Source: Oligoflexus tunisiensis
Lineage (GTDB): Bacteria > Bdellovibrionota_B > Oligoflexia > Oligoflexales > Oligoflexaceae
Direction: 5' to 3'
Length of the DNA stretch: 64,000 nucleotides
Assembly: GCF_001748245.1 (NCBI RefSeq)
Contig: NZ_BDFO01000001.1
Location: 5,030,483 to 5,094,482, forward strand
Shown here: one piece after another, positions 8,701 to 18,567 of the stretch
Layout of the letters: each line of letters begins with the position of its first letter
Numbering within the stretch: position 1 is the stretch's first letter
Made by a program: the position numbers and the translations under genes
The notes under the pieces: model-generated
The model's input: the letters and a program-made list of their open reading frames with translations, nothing else
The model's database searches: none
What the model was told of the DNA's origin: nothing

Positions 8701-9147
8701 TCATTTCAAACGTATGGTGATGGTCTTCTCAGGAGCATCAATTTCAAAGCGGGCATCTTTGAATGAGGCCGGTCCCATCGTTCCACGCGCATTATTCGAA
8801 AATCCGTAATCCTCGGCCGGAATTCCCATGAAGTTGGTGTTCAACTCGCCATTGCCATCGGCATCATGGAAACTTTTCACCGCGTAGGTCCCAAAGGGAA
8901 CATCGCGAAAGTGAACCTCGATCCGCCCCTCCTTGCTCACCACCGTTTCTCCCCGATAGCGGGCTTCATGTAGGGGACCCTTGTCAAAATCCTCGGCGGT
9001 TTTTTCCAGCCCAATCTTCACCTGTCCCTTGGAGCTCTTGATGCCCTCCACCACCACATGCAGCGTGGCGAGCTGAACACCCTGGGATACCACGGGTGCT
9101 GGCTTCAGAGCGAGGAGCAGAAACATTCCCATCACATACGCTTTCAT
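8701..9147 (-). CDS. DUF2141 family secreted protein
   Basis: This 148-residue protein has a Sec signal ending near VVSQG and matches DUF2141 over its whole mature length: VVVEGIKSSKGQV, then DVPFGTYAVKSFHD, DADGNGELNTNFMGIP, and DYGFSNNARG. DUF2141 proteins are small secreted beta-sandwich proteins of unknown role, often beside carotenoid or lipid-synthesis genes. Its ATG overlaps the stop of the upstream gene (ATGA), so it belongs to the polyketide operon, where it is the last gene before the terminator. An extracytoplasmic role linked to the product is an inference. Confidence 0.88.
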   Translation of the reverse strand: MKAYVMGMFLLLALKPAPVVSQGVQLATLHVVVEGIKSSKGQVKIGLEKTAEDFDKGPLHEARYRGETVVSKEGRIEVHFRDVPFGTYAVKSFHDADGNGELNTNFMGIPAEDYGFSNNARGTMGPASFKDARFEIDAPEKTITIRLK

Positions 9148-9548
9148 TTTTGCCTCCCTTGTTGGCTGTTGATTAAACTGGCGGCATAACCGCGAGGGCG
9201 GTTGATGTGATTGGCCCTTTGGGGCCGGCCATAGGTCTCGTTAAACAGGCTCAGGCTACGCGGATGCTTATAGATAAATTCCATCCAACGCAGATGGGCC
9301 GGTGATTTCACAAAGCGCACCATATCCCGCGGCGTTTCCCAGTAGCTGACGAGCAGTATCGAAAAAGGACCGATGACTCCGGGCAGAATTTCCGTGCAGC
9401 CCGCGGCTTTTTTCGTCGACCAGATGAAGCTGAAGATGTTCACCCACATAAAGATAAACCCTCGCAGGTTCCGGCACGACAGACCCACGATCAGGGTCAG
9501 GTGCTCCGCCTTCTCCAAATCCACCCTTTGAACCAAACTCTCATTCAT
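9144..9548 (-). CDS. DUF4188-like (monooxygenase-fold) protein
   Basis: The 134-residue product begins at the ATG at 9548 behind GAGGAAGG. The stretch FIWSTKKAAGCTEILPG, then ILLVSYWETPRDMVRFV and HLRWMEFIYKHP, followed by LFNETY, resembles the DUF4188 family, which has the dimeric alpha/beta-barrel fold seen in small monooxygenases. There is no signal peptide, so it is probably cytoplasmic. It sits inside the polyketide operon, 18 bases after the barrel gene and overlapping the DUF2141 gene, so a tailoring or cyclisation role is possible but not shown. Confidence 0.55.
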   Translation of the reverse strand: MNESLVQRVDLEKAEHLTLIVGLSCRNLRGFIFMWVNIFSFIWSTKKAAGCTEILPGVIGPFSILLVSYWETPRDMVRFVKSPAHLRWMEFIYKHPRSLSLFNETYGRPQRANHINRPRGYAASLINSQQGRQK

Positions 9549-9566
9549 GTGACCTTCCTCCCTCGG

Positions 9567-10808
9567 TTACCAGGAAAACGTGCAGCGCACGGCCAGGGTT
9601 TCCTTGTTATTCAGAAGAAGCTTGGGGCTGGTCGTCGCCGCTTCCGTCTTCTGATACTCGGACCCGATACTGATGCTATCATTCACATGACTCGAAAGGA
9701 TCAGGCGCACCATGCGATCACTGTTATCGAGTCCTTGCAGATAAAACACCTGGGGTTCCACCAGCGTCTGAAAAAAACTCAGGTTTGCCGTGAACGCCAG
9801 CCAGCTCAGAAGGGTTTGATCGCGTTCCGTTTCCGTCCAGGCGCCTTTCGAATAGGCTTCCGGCAGAGTCTCCCAAAGATCATTATGCAGCTCCACACCC
9901 AGCGTCTGCAGACCATCGTCGGTCGTGTAGATCAGGCCCACGATGCTTTGCCCGAGACCCGTGCGTTCCACTTCCGAGGCCACACTGGTGGCCGGGAAGT
10001 TCCGATGCCAGGCCAGATCCGCTCGCAGAAGCCAGCTCGCCGCTGCATACGACAGGCTCAGACCGCTCGTGTCCACCATTTCCTCATCGATGATGACATC
10101 CTCCTCACCGGAGAAGGCCTGGAAGCGGTAGGCCGGTTCGCGCGGATGGTGGCGAAAAAAGTAGACCTTGCTGTCAATGCCGTCGAGAAACATCCCGACC
10201 CGTCCACCATACTCGCTGTCACGGCCCATCCTGTAGCGACGCTCATCAGCGATCCCGAAATCCCCGATTTTTTCGGGCTGTCGGCTTTTCACGGCCAAGG
10301 GCACCAGGATCAGCTGCGCATCGAAAGCTCCGGAGCGCCATTCCCCCAGGATCATGGGACTCGATTGCTTGGCCCCGGGATCGTAAAACCCGCGCAGGTA
10401 ACCCACGTCGCGTGGGTTCACCACATCGAGGATGGGCAGCAGGAGATTTTCACCCCAGCTGATTTCCTGCAAGCCGACGTTGAGTTTGAAATCACCCCAA
10501 GGTTTTTCCACAAACGCGATCAGCTTTTCCACATTCCGAAAACCAGGCTCTTCATAAGTCGCGGCCTCAGCTCCATCCACGAACAGACGATACTGCAGAT
10601 GCACGCGCGGGGCCATGGCTTCACGCGACGGGCTCCAGACATGCTTCTCCTGATAGAAAAGCTGACCATGCTGGGTGCTGCCATCGGCCAGGTCATGAGC
10701 ATATTCGAGTCCGGCATCACGCCCCTGGCGCTCGTGGATGCCGGGGATCGCGAGGGCTGGTGCACTGAGCAGAAGCCCCAGGACCCCTCCCGCAATGAGA
10801 CGGTTCAT
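9567..10808 (-). CDS. DUF1302-like outer-membrane beta-barrel
   Basis: The 413-residue product has a Sec signal ending in ALAIPG and then alternating beta-strand patterns to a C-terminal aromatic residue (CTFSW), the usual outer-membrane barrel signature. The segment EISWGENLLLPILDVVNP with DVGYLRGF matches the SWGE...NP-D motif of DUF1302 proteins. It is shorter than typical DUF1302 members. GAGAGGG lies upstream of the ATG at 10808. It follows the LolA-like gene by 9 bases, an arrangement suggesting that the two cooperate in delivering a hydrophobic molecule to or through the outer membrane. Confidence 0.72.
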   Translation of the reverse strand: MNRLIAGGVLGLLLSAPALAIPGIHERQGRDAGLEYAHDLADGSTQHGQLFYQEKHVWSPSREAMAPRVHLQYRLFVDGAEAATYEEPGFRNVEKLIAFVEKPWGDFKLNVGLQEISWGENLLLPILDVVNPRDVGYLRGFYDPGAKQSSPMILGEWRSGAFDAQLILVPLAVKSRQPEKIGDFGIADERRYRMGRDSEYGGRVGMFLDGIDSKVYFFRHHPREPAYRFQAFSGEEDVIIDEEMVDTSGLSLSYAAASWLLRADLAWHRNFPATSVASEVERTGLGQSIVGLIYTTDDGLQTLGVELHNDLWETLPEAYSKGAWTETERDQTLLSWLAFTANLSFFQTLVEPQVFYLQGLDNSDRMVRLILSSHVNDSISIGSEYQKTEAATTSPKLLLNNKETLAVRCTFSW

Positions 10809-10817
10809 GACACCCTC

Positions 10818-11510
10818 TCACTGGAGATTGTTCTGCGTAAACAGAGTGGACGAAAATTCCGCCTTCTGCATATCAAGGATCCGCAGGATGGAATAATCCT
10901 CTTTCCGATCCGCATTTTCGATTCTGATGTTGGTCGGCCGCACATTGCCGGCGATGCTTTTGTACCCGGTGAATTCCACCCGCTTCAGCACCTTGCCCTG
11001 CAGCGAAAGATACTCGCCGCGCAGAGGACGATAGTTGCTCTTGTCGACCCAGACGCGAATGCCATCATAGGTCAGACCCCGACGTTCGGCCTTCAAAAGA
11101 AGCACCCATTCCTTATCCGTTTGGGATTCGAGCGTGGGCTTATAGTCGCCGACCCAGGTCATGCGGCTGATATCACCGTTCGCGGCCTGCCCGGTCAGCT
11201 TCTGATTCAGCGTGACCCGCAGGGAGCGCTTGATATTGGGAACATAAGCCCACATATCCTCATGCAGCATCAGAAAATTCTTGCCGACTTCACGGGCCGG
11301 CTCCAGGGTGCGGATGATGGAACTTTCCTTCCCCCCCACCTTGATTTCATAACGGAAGCGGCTGTCGTCCGAGGACTCGACCGAGACCTCCATCCGATAC
11401 GATTCAGACGGCGCCCGAATCTCATCCGCTTTCTGCAGAATCTCATCAGCGCTTTGCGCCATGAGGGAACTGGACCAGAACACAAGAACCAGAGTTTTGA
11501 TGGTACGCAT
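10818..11510 (-). CDS. LolA-like periplasmic outer-membrane lipoprotein-sorting protein
   Basis: This 230-residue protein has a short signal peptide (cleavage near SLMAQS) and the beta-rich layout of the LolA-like family: ADEILQKADEIRAPSESY at the mature start, then EVGKNFLMLHEDMWAYVP, and WVLLLKAERR, IRVWVDKSNYRPLRGEY. Such proteins bind acyl chains in a hydrophobic cavity in the periplasm. AAGGGG precedes the ATG at 11510, 12 bases after the synthase stop. Placed between a polyketide synthase and an outer-membrane barrel and opposite a Lol-like ABC pair, it most likely carries the synthase product or a lipoprotein tied to it. Confidence 0.75.
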   Translation of the reverse strand: MRTIKTLVLVFWSSSLMAQSADEILQKADEIRAPSESYRMEVSVESSDDSRFRYEIKVGGKESSIIRTLEPAREVGKNFLMLHEDMWAYVPNIKRSLRVTLNQKLTGQAANGDISRMTWVGDYKPTLESQTDKEWVLLLKAERRGLTYDGIRVWVDKSNYRPLRGEYLSLQGKVLKRVEFTGYKSIAGNVRPTNIRIENADRKEDYSILRILDMQKAEFSSTLFTQNNLQ

Positions 11511-11522
11511 GGCAGACCCCTT

Positions 11523-14500
11523 TTAAATCACGGTTTTCAAGAGTGAGATTTCCACATGCTCGATCAGAGCACCCATGATGTCCGGCGGCAATTCGCAAGC
11601 CACCTTCTCGCCATCGGCTCCGGGACGGGTCCAGATCGCACGATGATCGGCCGTCGCGAGTTTTTCCGTTTGACCCTGAGGGGTCACCTTGTGGAATTCA
11701 AACTGCAGGTCAACTCCGTTTTGATAAACCGCTTTGATACCCATGGTCACCAGGATATCATCAAAAGGCATGGCCTCACGTAAATGTTGAATGCGACTCT
11801 TCACACAGGTCAGCTCACCGGCTTCGCCGATGCCGCGATAGAGGTGCGGCGCCAGTCCGTGGAAGTAGGTATCGCGCAGCTTGCCCATCCAGATCGAATA
11901 GTTGCCAAAGTAGAGGTTGCCGACCAGATTGGCATCAAAGAGACTGGTGTCAAAGACTTTCTGCGCGATCTGGACGGCCGTGTTCGGACCTTCCTGGGCC
12001 TGGAAGAGCGTGCTTCCCTTGTCCAGATTCCGATAAGGTTCAGCCGCCGGGATATAGCTGTTGGGACGATCGTTGCGAGCAATCATGCTGGCAATGAAGT
12101 CCCGGTATTCCGCCGGGAACTCAGCCGGCCGCACGATGCCGTGATCCAGGATTTCCACCCAGGTGAAACCCATCTGACCCGTGGCAATCCGTTCTTCAAT
12201 GCCGTTCTCGCCGAGCGAGACCCAGTCGAAGTTCAGCGTTGCCGAGGAATTGCGTGAACCCGTGACCTGACCACACCACATGCGGGCTTCCACCACGCGA
12301 TCGCGGTTGCGGCATTCACCCAGGACCTCGATCGAGGCCCAGTTGGTCACCTGCCCCCAGCGGCCGGTTTCCGTCAGCTCACGAATCCTGTCGAGCACGG
12401 GCAGCGAGGACATTTCCCGCGACTGGCCCATCCAGTTGAAGAAGTGTGAGAAGTAGATCGAACGGTTCAGGTTTGCAAAGGTTTTGAAATCCGGGATGAA
12501 CCGATGCACGAAGACCGACTGATCCTGCGGTCCGTTCGGTTCCGCATCGATGACAAGGCGTTTGGCCAGGCCACGATAGGGAGCGAGCAGGCTGTTTTCA
12601 TTGGCAGGCAAAGCCTCGGCCTGGATCAGATCCATGGCCTTGGGCAGCTGAGGTTTCTTCTCCAGGAACTGCAGGCGATAGTTCACCATGCGTTCCAGAA
12701 TCCGACCCTCGGGATTGAACACTGTGATGGTCGCGCTATAGGATTTGGCATCGACCTTATGCACATCCGTCCAGCAGAGTCTTTCCACTTCGTTGTTATA
12801 ACCGCGATGGAGTTCGAGGCGCTCGATTTCGATCGGCAGACACTGGTTCTGCGGAATGATGATCTGAGCCGACTGAAGCAGGGCATCGCGGAAGTAGGGA
12901 TCACCGAGCGTATGGGTGCTCAGATCACCGGCGTTGGTGCGAGCCAGGAACAGGGTGCGGCCTTCGGTTTCGTTATCAGACTCCAGATGATGGAGGCTTT
13001 GGATTCTTTGGAATTTGGGACCCTGGAACAGAATGCTGCCATAGAGCTGCCGCATCGGATCCACGGCGAGACGCGTTTCCGTGACCGGAATGCCCTCGAT
13101 CATTTCCACGGCCCGGGCCTGCAGCACGAATTCCGCCGCGAAGTGATCCACCTTATAACCGCTCAGAGCGGTGCGGATGCCGGCGCGGACGCGGACCGTA
13201 TCATCCTGAGTGTTCTGTTCCAGAACCTCGGCATGAATTTCGATGGTGCATCCCTGCTGGCCCACCGTGATGGGACGGGTAAGCTGGATGTTCTCCAGCA
13301 CCAGGCTCTCACCCAGATCCTTTTGCAAGGATACGATCTGAGCCATGGCCTCGAGACCATGCACGGTGGGAAGCAGGTAGGCACCCTTATAATTATGGTC
13401 GAGCAGGTAGGCATGCTCGTCATAATTCAAATGAACCCGGGCGATCGTTTCCACTCCAGACTGATGATGGACGATATCCCGGGCGAAGTTAAGAGCCAGA
13501 TGTTCATGATCCAGGCGTGGCATCGCCTGGGCACCGATGGCGCCGAGTCGTGAGCAGACGACGGTCTGCTGATCACGGCTCACCGACTGGATCAGCTGCA
13601 TGAAGCGTTGGATACCCTGCTCCGGACTGATGGAGCTTATGCCCTTTTGCTCCAGATTCTTATCACTTCCCATGCGCGCGCCCATGCCCACTTCCGCCCA
13701 GACGCTGTAAGCCACCGTCTGAGTTTGCGTGGCAGGATGCTGCGCCCGGTAGCGACGGATCATAAGATCCAGGGCTTCGTTGGCAAAACCATACCAGGCA
13801 TTGCCGGGCATGCCGGTCACGCCAATGACCGAGGTCAGACCCACGATGAGTTTCAGCTCGGTACCGTTCATGGCGTTGAGAAGGTTGCGCATGCCGACGA
13901 TCTTCGGCGCCATCTCCTTCTCCGCATCGGCCGCCTTCACGGACGAGACGGGACGAGGCTGGTTGCTGCCGGCGCCATGAATCAGAGCGGAGGGCTCACC
14001 CAGTTCGCTGCGGATCCGGTCGATCATGTAACTCACATCATCCGCCTCGGTGATATTGCAGGCGTAGTAGGCGGCTGTGAGTCCGGCGTCACGATAGGAT
14101 TGCAAAGTTTTTTGAATCGGATGCTCGGGATTGTTGGCATCCTCTTCCGTCAAGGACGAGGAGCCGATGAGAGCCATGCGGGTCCCATAGGTTCTGGCCA
14201 TGGCCAGGGCGCAGGCCGCGGTGATGCCTTTCGCTCCACCGGTGACGAGCACCACATCCTGGTCGCTCAGAGTCAAAGTGCGGCTTGGATAGTCAGCGGT
14301 TTGATCGAGCTGCAGTTGAGGCTGGAAGCGGATGCCGGCGGCATCATAACCGGCGACCAGCAGGTTTTCCGCTGCATCCTTCTCGGCAGCCAGCTTGGGC
14401 AAAAGGCTTTCCGTATCATCCAGTTTGTTCCGCGGTACGGAGATGACCCGGATCTTAAGATCGGGACGCTCATGCGCCAGACTTTGAGCAAAGGCCTTGC

Positions 14501-17500
14501 CGCTGATCAACTGCTGGCTGCTGTCACTGCGACCAAAGATTCCATCATCACCCTGAACAAAGATCAGACTTTGACCCTTTTTCCAGGGCGTGCGTCCGAC
14601 CTGAGCCAAGAGGGCGATGGATGCATTCCAGGCTTCCTGGGCATCATGGGTGGCTGTCGGCAGAAGGATGATCTGCACGCTGCCTTGTTCGTTGATGGTG
14701 GCACCTTGAAGTTCCAGAGCCGACAGCCAGGAATCCTTCAAAGCCGTATCATGCGAGGCGGCGAGCACGGTCACCTGAGTTTCGCTCCAGCTGCCGCTGA
14801 CGAGCGGTGAACTTCTTTCAAAGACTTCGGTAAAATTTCTAACCCAGGGTTCCTTGTTCCTGCTCAGACTGGTTTCGGCCACGCGGGAAACCGGGGCGGC
14901 TTTTTTCGGTGCGTCCACCGCGGGAGTTGCGGCCGGGGCTAGGGCAGATGGCTGGGCGCCCGAACCGATTTTTTCACGAATGGCGGCGGCGATCTCCTGG
15001 ATGCTGGCGTTGGCATAAGGTGTCGACTCAAGTTCACCGGCGATTCCATAGTGCATGGTAACATTCGCCATCAGTTCGCTGGCCTTGATCGAGTCCATGT
15101 TCAAATCATCCAAAAGACGCATTTCAGGCTTCAGGGTACTGCGTTCAAAACCGGTAAGCGCGTTGATCGTACCGTAGATGACGTCCTCGATCGAAGCCCC
15201 GGCCGGCGGCGCGGAAGGTGCCGTCGCTGCCGGTGTCGGAGCCGGAGCAGCGGCGGGGACAGGATTGGCAACAGGGGCGACAGCAGGAGCCGCGATGGTC
15301 ACCGGAGCGGCGCCACCGCTTGAGAATTGCAGCGGTCGTTCCGTTGGACTGTGAATGAAATGTTTTTCTTCGGGACGGATGAAAGGCCGCAGGTAGCGCG
15401 CCTGATAGAGTTCCTCCCAACGAATGGCCGCGCCTTTGGTGAAGGCCACTGCCAGAAGAATTTTAAGATCCGCATCAAAACCAGGACGCGATTCGGTCGG
15501 CAGGCACAGGGTCGAACCCGTCATGCGTTTCACCAGACCGGAAAGTATTTGTGAAGGGCCGACTTCGATCAGAAGATCGCATTCCGCCCGCATGGATTCC
15601 GCCAGAGCGATGAAGTCGACCTGCTGCAGAATCTGCTGGCTGAGGTAATCCTTCACATCCGCATCGGGAGACCAGGCCTGGCCGTCGGTGCCTCGGAAGA
15701 ATTTAATGGTCGGTTTTTTCACCGGAGCCTTGGCCAGGGTTTTGGCAAAGGCCGCCGCTGCCTCTTCCATGTAAACGGAATGGAAGGCATTGGATACCGG
15801 CAGAAGTCCGCCCTGGATGCCGCGCGCCTTGGCGGTTTCCAAAATGGATTGAAGCGCCTCGGGATCGCCGGACAGAACCGTTTGATCGTGAGCATTGCGG
15901 TTGGCAATGCTGACTGTTCCGCTCACGGTTTCGATCAGTTGCAGCGCGGTGGCGGCATCACAGTTCAGGTGAATCATCGCACCCGGGCGATCCGCGCGGT
16001 TGGCCATCAGCTGACCCCGAACCGCTGCGAGTTGAATGAGAGTTTCAAAGTCAAAGGCCTTGCCGGCATAAAGAGCGCTGAGTTCACCCAGGCTGTGACC
16101 ACCGACGATGGAAGGGGTCAGGCCAAGTTTCTGCAGCATTTCGAACCAAAGAGCATTGACCAGGGAAATGGCCGGCTGGGCCAATTCCGTGCGCGCCAGC
16201 TGACGGGCGGCTTCGTCCAGATCGCTGCCCATTTCCGGCAGGAACGCAGCCGAGAGTTTGATGTCGCTGGTTTGGTGCGCAACGGCATCCGCTGTTTCCA
16301 GACGACTTTGGGCCCAGCTGTGACGACGGGTCAGCTTGCGACCCATGTTGGGTTTTTGAGCGCCCTGCCCTGGAAAGAGAAAACCAAGTTTGGGAGCGCG
16401 GCTGCTGTGACCAAGACTGATGAAGGTGGATCCTTCCATCTGTTCACGGCTGGTCTGCTGGTCCAAAGGCTGCTCCATCCAGCTCACCAGTTTATTCAGA
16501 GCCTGGAAGGCCTCTTCGGGTTTGCTAACCACGACCGTGGCGCGCCAGGGTTCATGATTCTGGACGAAGCGGGCCGAATCCTGCGCAAGGTCGGCGAGTT
16601 CCGCGCGACTGATGCGACGCGCATAAGTCAAAGCCTGCTGCAATTTCTTTTGCAAAAGAGCCTGGGATGAAGCGGAATAGACCAGCACTTCAGCCTTGTC
16701 ATGAGAGTGGAACATGATGCGCTCGTCCAGGCGTGGACGCAGGTGTTCAGCCGGAGCGCCATAACTTTCGAGGGTGGCGTGCGTGTTGATGCCGCCAAAA
16801 CCCATGGCGGAAACACCAGCGCGCACAATACGGTCTTCGCTATATTTTTGTCCTTCGATCAAAGGATGAAAGAAGCGGGCCTTCTCCTGAAACAGAGCGT
16901 TGGGTTCCTCCACACCAGCCATCGGTGGCTGCACGCGCTGGTTCACGGCAATCGCTGTTTTGATAAAGGCGCCGATGCCGGCGGCGGCCTTGGTATGACC
17001 GACGATGGATTTCAAGGACGTGAGACCGATCTTTTTCGCGGGGACCTTGTCACCAAGGACTTCAACGAGGGCGGAAATTTCCACCTTGTCGCCGACCGTC
17101 GTGCCGGTGCCATGACCTTCCACAAAGTCACAGCTTTCCAGGCCGTATCCGGCCATGGTGTAGGCCTTGCTGATCGCGGACGCCTGACCCTGAATGGAGG
17201 GTGCTGTCATTCCACCTTTGCCATCCGAGGACAGGCCCCAGCCTTTCAGCACGGCATAGATGCGATCGCCATCGCGTTCCGCATCGGCCAGACGTTTCAG
17301 GACCACAAAGCCGCAACCTTCACCAGGAATAAAACCATTGGCGCGCTTGTCATAGACCCGCATATCATCAGGCGTCAGGGCGCCCGTCTTGGCGAAGCCG
17401 ATCAGTTCAAAGGTATCCAGACTGATATCGATGCCGCCGGCAAAGGCCACATCCAGATCACCACTCGAAAGACTGCGGGCGGCGTTGATCACGGCCAACA

Positions 17501-18161
17501 GCGAGGAGGAGCAGGCCCCATCCACAGTGTAACCGCCGCCGTGCAAATCCAGGAAATTGCAGATGCGACCGGCGATGGTATTGGAGAGAGCGCCGGCCAG
17601 TGTATCTTCATTCACGGTTGGGAAAACCGATTTAAAGGCTTCCTCCACCGATCTCAGGTAATCATCCAGGTTGGCTCCGCTCATGCCGCGAGCGGCTGCG
17701 GTTTCACGCATCACGCGTTCCACATAAGGCCAGCGCATGCGCATGGCGTTGGTGCGGGTCCATTCCCCGGTCAGGGTATTGCCGAGGACCACACCGGTCT
17801 GCAGCTTTTGCAAGGACGCCAGATCCAGGCCGGAATCCTCCAGGGCCTTCAGGGCGACATCAAGCGCCAGCCAGTGAACGATATCGGTGCTTTCAAAGGT
17901 CTGTTTCGGAATGCGGCGGCCTTTCCAATCGAATTCAAATCCATCCAGAACAGCCGCCTCCGTTCCATAGGTCTTGTCCGGAGTCGCACGATCACTGCTG
18001 TGATACTGCTGCAAGGGCAGGCGTTCGTCGGGCATCCGACGGAACTGCTGACGCTTGGACAGGATATTTTCCCAAAACTCAACCAGAGTCTGGGCTCCTG
18101 GATACCAGCACGACATCCCGATGATGGCTATGCTTCCACCTCGCTCCTGCTGCTTTTTCAT
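11523..18161 (-). CDS. Iterative-type polyketide synthase KS-AT-ACP-KR-DH with two C-terminal hot-dog domains
   Basis: This 2212-residue megasynthase starts at the ATG at 18161, 8 bases after AAGGAG. Domains in order: ketosynthase (10-460; Cys217 in DGACSSS, His350 in GHGTGT, His389 in VGHT); acyltransferase (590-880; Ser690 in GHSLGE, His794); Ala/Pro linker; one acyl carrier (990-1065; Ser1024 in NMDSIKA); ketoreductase (1300-1530; TGGAKG, Ser1444, Tyr1457); dehydratase (1560-1840; His1589 in HNYKGAYLLP, Asp1759 in DALLQ); and two hot-dog regions (about 1895-2005 and 2065-2190; SHFFNWMGQ and GNYSIWMGK). The KS-AT-ACP-KR-DH order is that of enediyne-type synthases, but the usual C-terminal phosphopantetheinyl transferase is absent and replaced by thioesterase-like domains. 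No enoyl reductase is visible, so a polyene product is likely. Confidence 0.9.
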   Translation of the reverse strand: MKKQQERGGSIAIIGMSCWYPGAQTLVEFWENILSKRQQFRRMPDERLPLQQYHSSDRATPDKTYGTEAAVLDGFEFDWKGRRIPKQTFESTDIVHWLALDVALKALEDSGLDLASLQKLQTGVVLGNTLTGEWTRTNAMRMRWPYVERVMRETAAARGMSGANLDDYLRSVEEAFKSVFPTVNEDTLAGALSNTIAGRICNFLDLHGGGYTVDGACSSSLLAVINAARSLSSGDLDVAFAGGIDISLDTFELIGFAKTGALTPDDMRVYDKRANGFIPGEGCGFVVLKRLADAERDGDRIYAVLKGWGLSSDGKGGMTAPSIQGQASAISKAYTMAGYGLESCDFVEGHGTGTTVGDKVEISALVEVLGDKVPAKKIGLTSLKSIVGHTKAAAGIGAFIKTAIAVNQRVQPPMAGVEEPNALFQEKARFFHPLIEGQKYSEDRIVRAGVSAMGFGGINTHATLESYGAPAEHLRPRLDERIMFHSHDKAEVLVYSASSQALLQKKLQQALTYARRISRAELADLAQDSARFVQNHEPWRATVVVSKPEEAFQALNKLVSWMEQPLDQQTSREQMEGSTFISLGHSSRAPKLGFLFPGQGAQKPNMGRKLTRRHSWAQSRLETADAVAHQTSDIKLSAAFLPEMGSDLDEAARQLARTELAQPAISLVNALWFEMLQKLGLTPSIVGGHSLGELSALYAGKAFDFETLIQLAAVRGQLMANRADRPGAMIHLNCDAATALQLIETVSGTVSIANRNAHDQTVLSGDPEALQSILETAKARGIQGGLLPVSNAFHSVYMEEAAAAFAKTLAKAPVKKPTIKFFRGTDGQAWSPDADVKDYLSQQILQQVDFIALAESMRAECDLLIEVGPSQILSGLVKRMTGSTLCLPTESRPGFDADLKILLAVAFTKGAAIRWEELYQARYLRPFIRPEEKHFIHSPTERPLQFSSGGAAPVTIAAPAVAPVANPVPAAAPAPTPAATAPSAPPAGASIEDVIYGTINALTGFERSTLKPEMRLLDDLNMDSIKASELMANVTMHYGIAGELESTPYANASIQEIAAAIREKIGSGAQPSALAPAATPAVDAPKKAAPVSRVAETSLSRNKEPWVRNFTEVFERSSPLVSGSWSETQVTVLAASHDTALKDSWLSALELQGATINEQGSVQIILLPTATHDAQEAWNASIALLAQVGRTPWKKGQSLIFVQGDDGIFGRSDSSQQLISGKAFAQSLAHERPDLKIRVISVPRNKLDDTESLLPKLAAEKDAAENLLVAGYDAAGIRFQPQLQLDQTADYPSRTLTLSDQDVVLVTGGAKGITAACALAMARTYGTRMALIGSSSLTEEDANNPEHPIQKTLQSYRDAGLTAAYYACNITEADDVSYMIDRIRSELGEPSALIHGAGSNQPRPVSSVKAADAEKEMAPKIVGMRNLLNAMNGTELKLIVGLTSVIGVTGMPGNAWYGFANEALDLMIRRYRAQHPATQTQTVAYSVWAEVGMGARMGSDKNLEQKGISSISPEQGIQRFMQLIQSVSRDQQTVVCSRLGAIGAQAMPRLDHEHLALNFARDIVHHQSGVETIARVHLNYDEHAYLLDHNYKGAYLLPTVHGLEAMAQIVSLQKDLGESLVLENIQLTRPITVGQQGCTIEIHAEVLEQNTQDDTVRVRAGIRTALSGYKVDHFAAEFVLQARAVEMIEGIPVTETRLAVDPMRQLYGSILFQGPKFQRIQSLHHLESDNETEGRTLFLARTNAGDLSTHTLGDPYFRDALLQSAQIIIPQNQCLPIEIERLELHRGYNNEVERLCWTDVHKVDAKSYSATITVFNPEGRILERMVNYRLQFLEKKPQLPKAMDLIQAEALPANENSLLAPYRGLAKRLVIDAEPNGPQDQSVFVHRFIPDFKTFANLNRSIYFSHFFNWMGQSREMSSLPVLDRIRELTETGRWGQVTNWASIEVLGECRNRDRVVEARMWCGQVTGSRNSSATLNFDWVSLGENGIEERIATGQMGFTWVEILDHGIVRPAEFPAEYRDFIASMIARNDRPNSYIPAAEPYRNLDKGSTLFQAQEGPNTAVQIAQKVFDTSLFDANLVGNLYFGNYSIWMGKLRDTYFHGLAPHLYRGIGEAGELTCVKSRIQHLREAMPFDDILVTMGIKAVYQNGVDLQFEFHKVTPQGQTEKLATADHRAIWTRPGADGEKVACELPPDIMGALIEHVEISLLKTVI

Positions 18162-18567
18162 CACCATTACTCCTTGTGTGCCTACGTGTGCATGCTTGCT
18201 TGAAAATTGCGACTTGTAAGGAGGGAGAGAGCAAGAGCCGCGCCACGAACGTAAGCCACGGAAACCAGACGTGGGCTGGGGTTTCACACGGAGGAAAGGG
18301 GATGGCATTCAAAAGTTTTTTTCTTTGTGATCATCGGAGTTAAGGATGCGTGCTTGTGATGCTTCGACCTTTCGATCGTGTCAAACCTCGTTATCATGGG
18401 ACCTTCATTGATGGATTCGGAGAAATGAGAATTTGAGTGTCGATGTTTTGGGTTGCGATTCCGGGGCTTCTTACAGATAGGAATTATCTTTTTTCAGGAA
18501 ACTCAACCTGGGTCCATTCCTTGCAGCAAGGACCACGCCACACAAAATTTTCTGTCGCGAGGAACTT
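18162..18567. promoter_or_regulatory. Divergent intergenic region between synthase operon and ABC operon
   Basis: These 406 bases separate the divergently transcribed synthase operon and the ABC transporter genes, so promoters for both must lie here. It is visibly more AT-rich towards 18310-18560. Near the synthase start is a stretch rich in GTGTGC/GCACAC (18174-18194). I see no convincing consensus -35/-10 pair on either strand and no coding frame with a ribosome site. Confidence 0.4.

Noticed and set aside
9501..11546. Long plus-strand open frame (681 codons) opposite the carrier and barrel genes
   Set aside because: It is antisense to genes with signal peptides, ribosome sites and family matches. 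The frame lacks a ribosome site and its translation has a His/Gln/Arg-rich, non-protein-like composition.
16701..18203. Plus-strand open frame of 500 codons opposite the ketosynthase region
   Set aside because: Shadow of the synthase; the opposite strand has every ketosynthase active-site motif and this frame has no recognisable domain.
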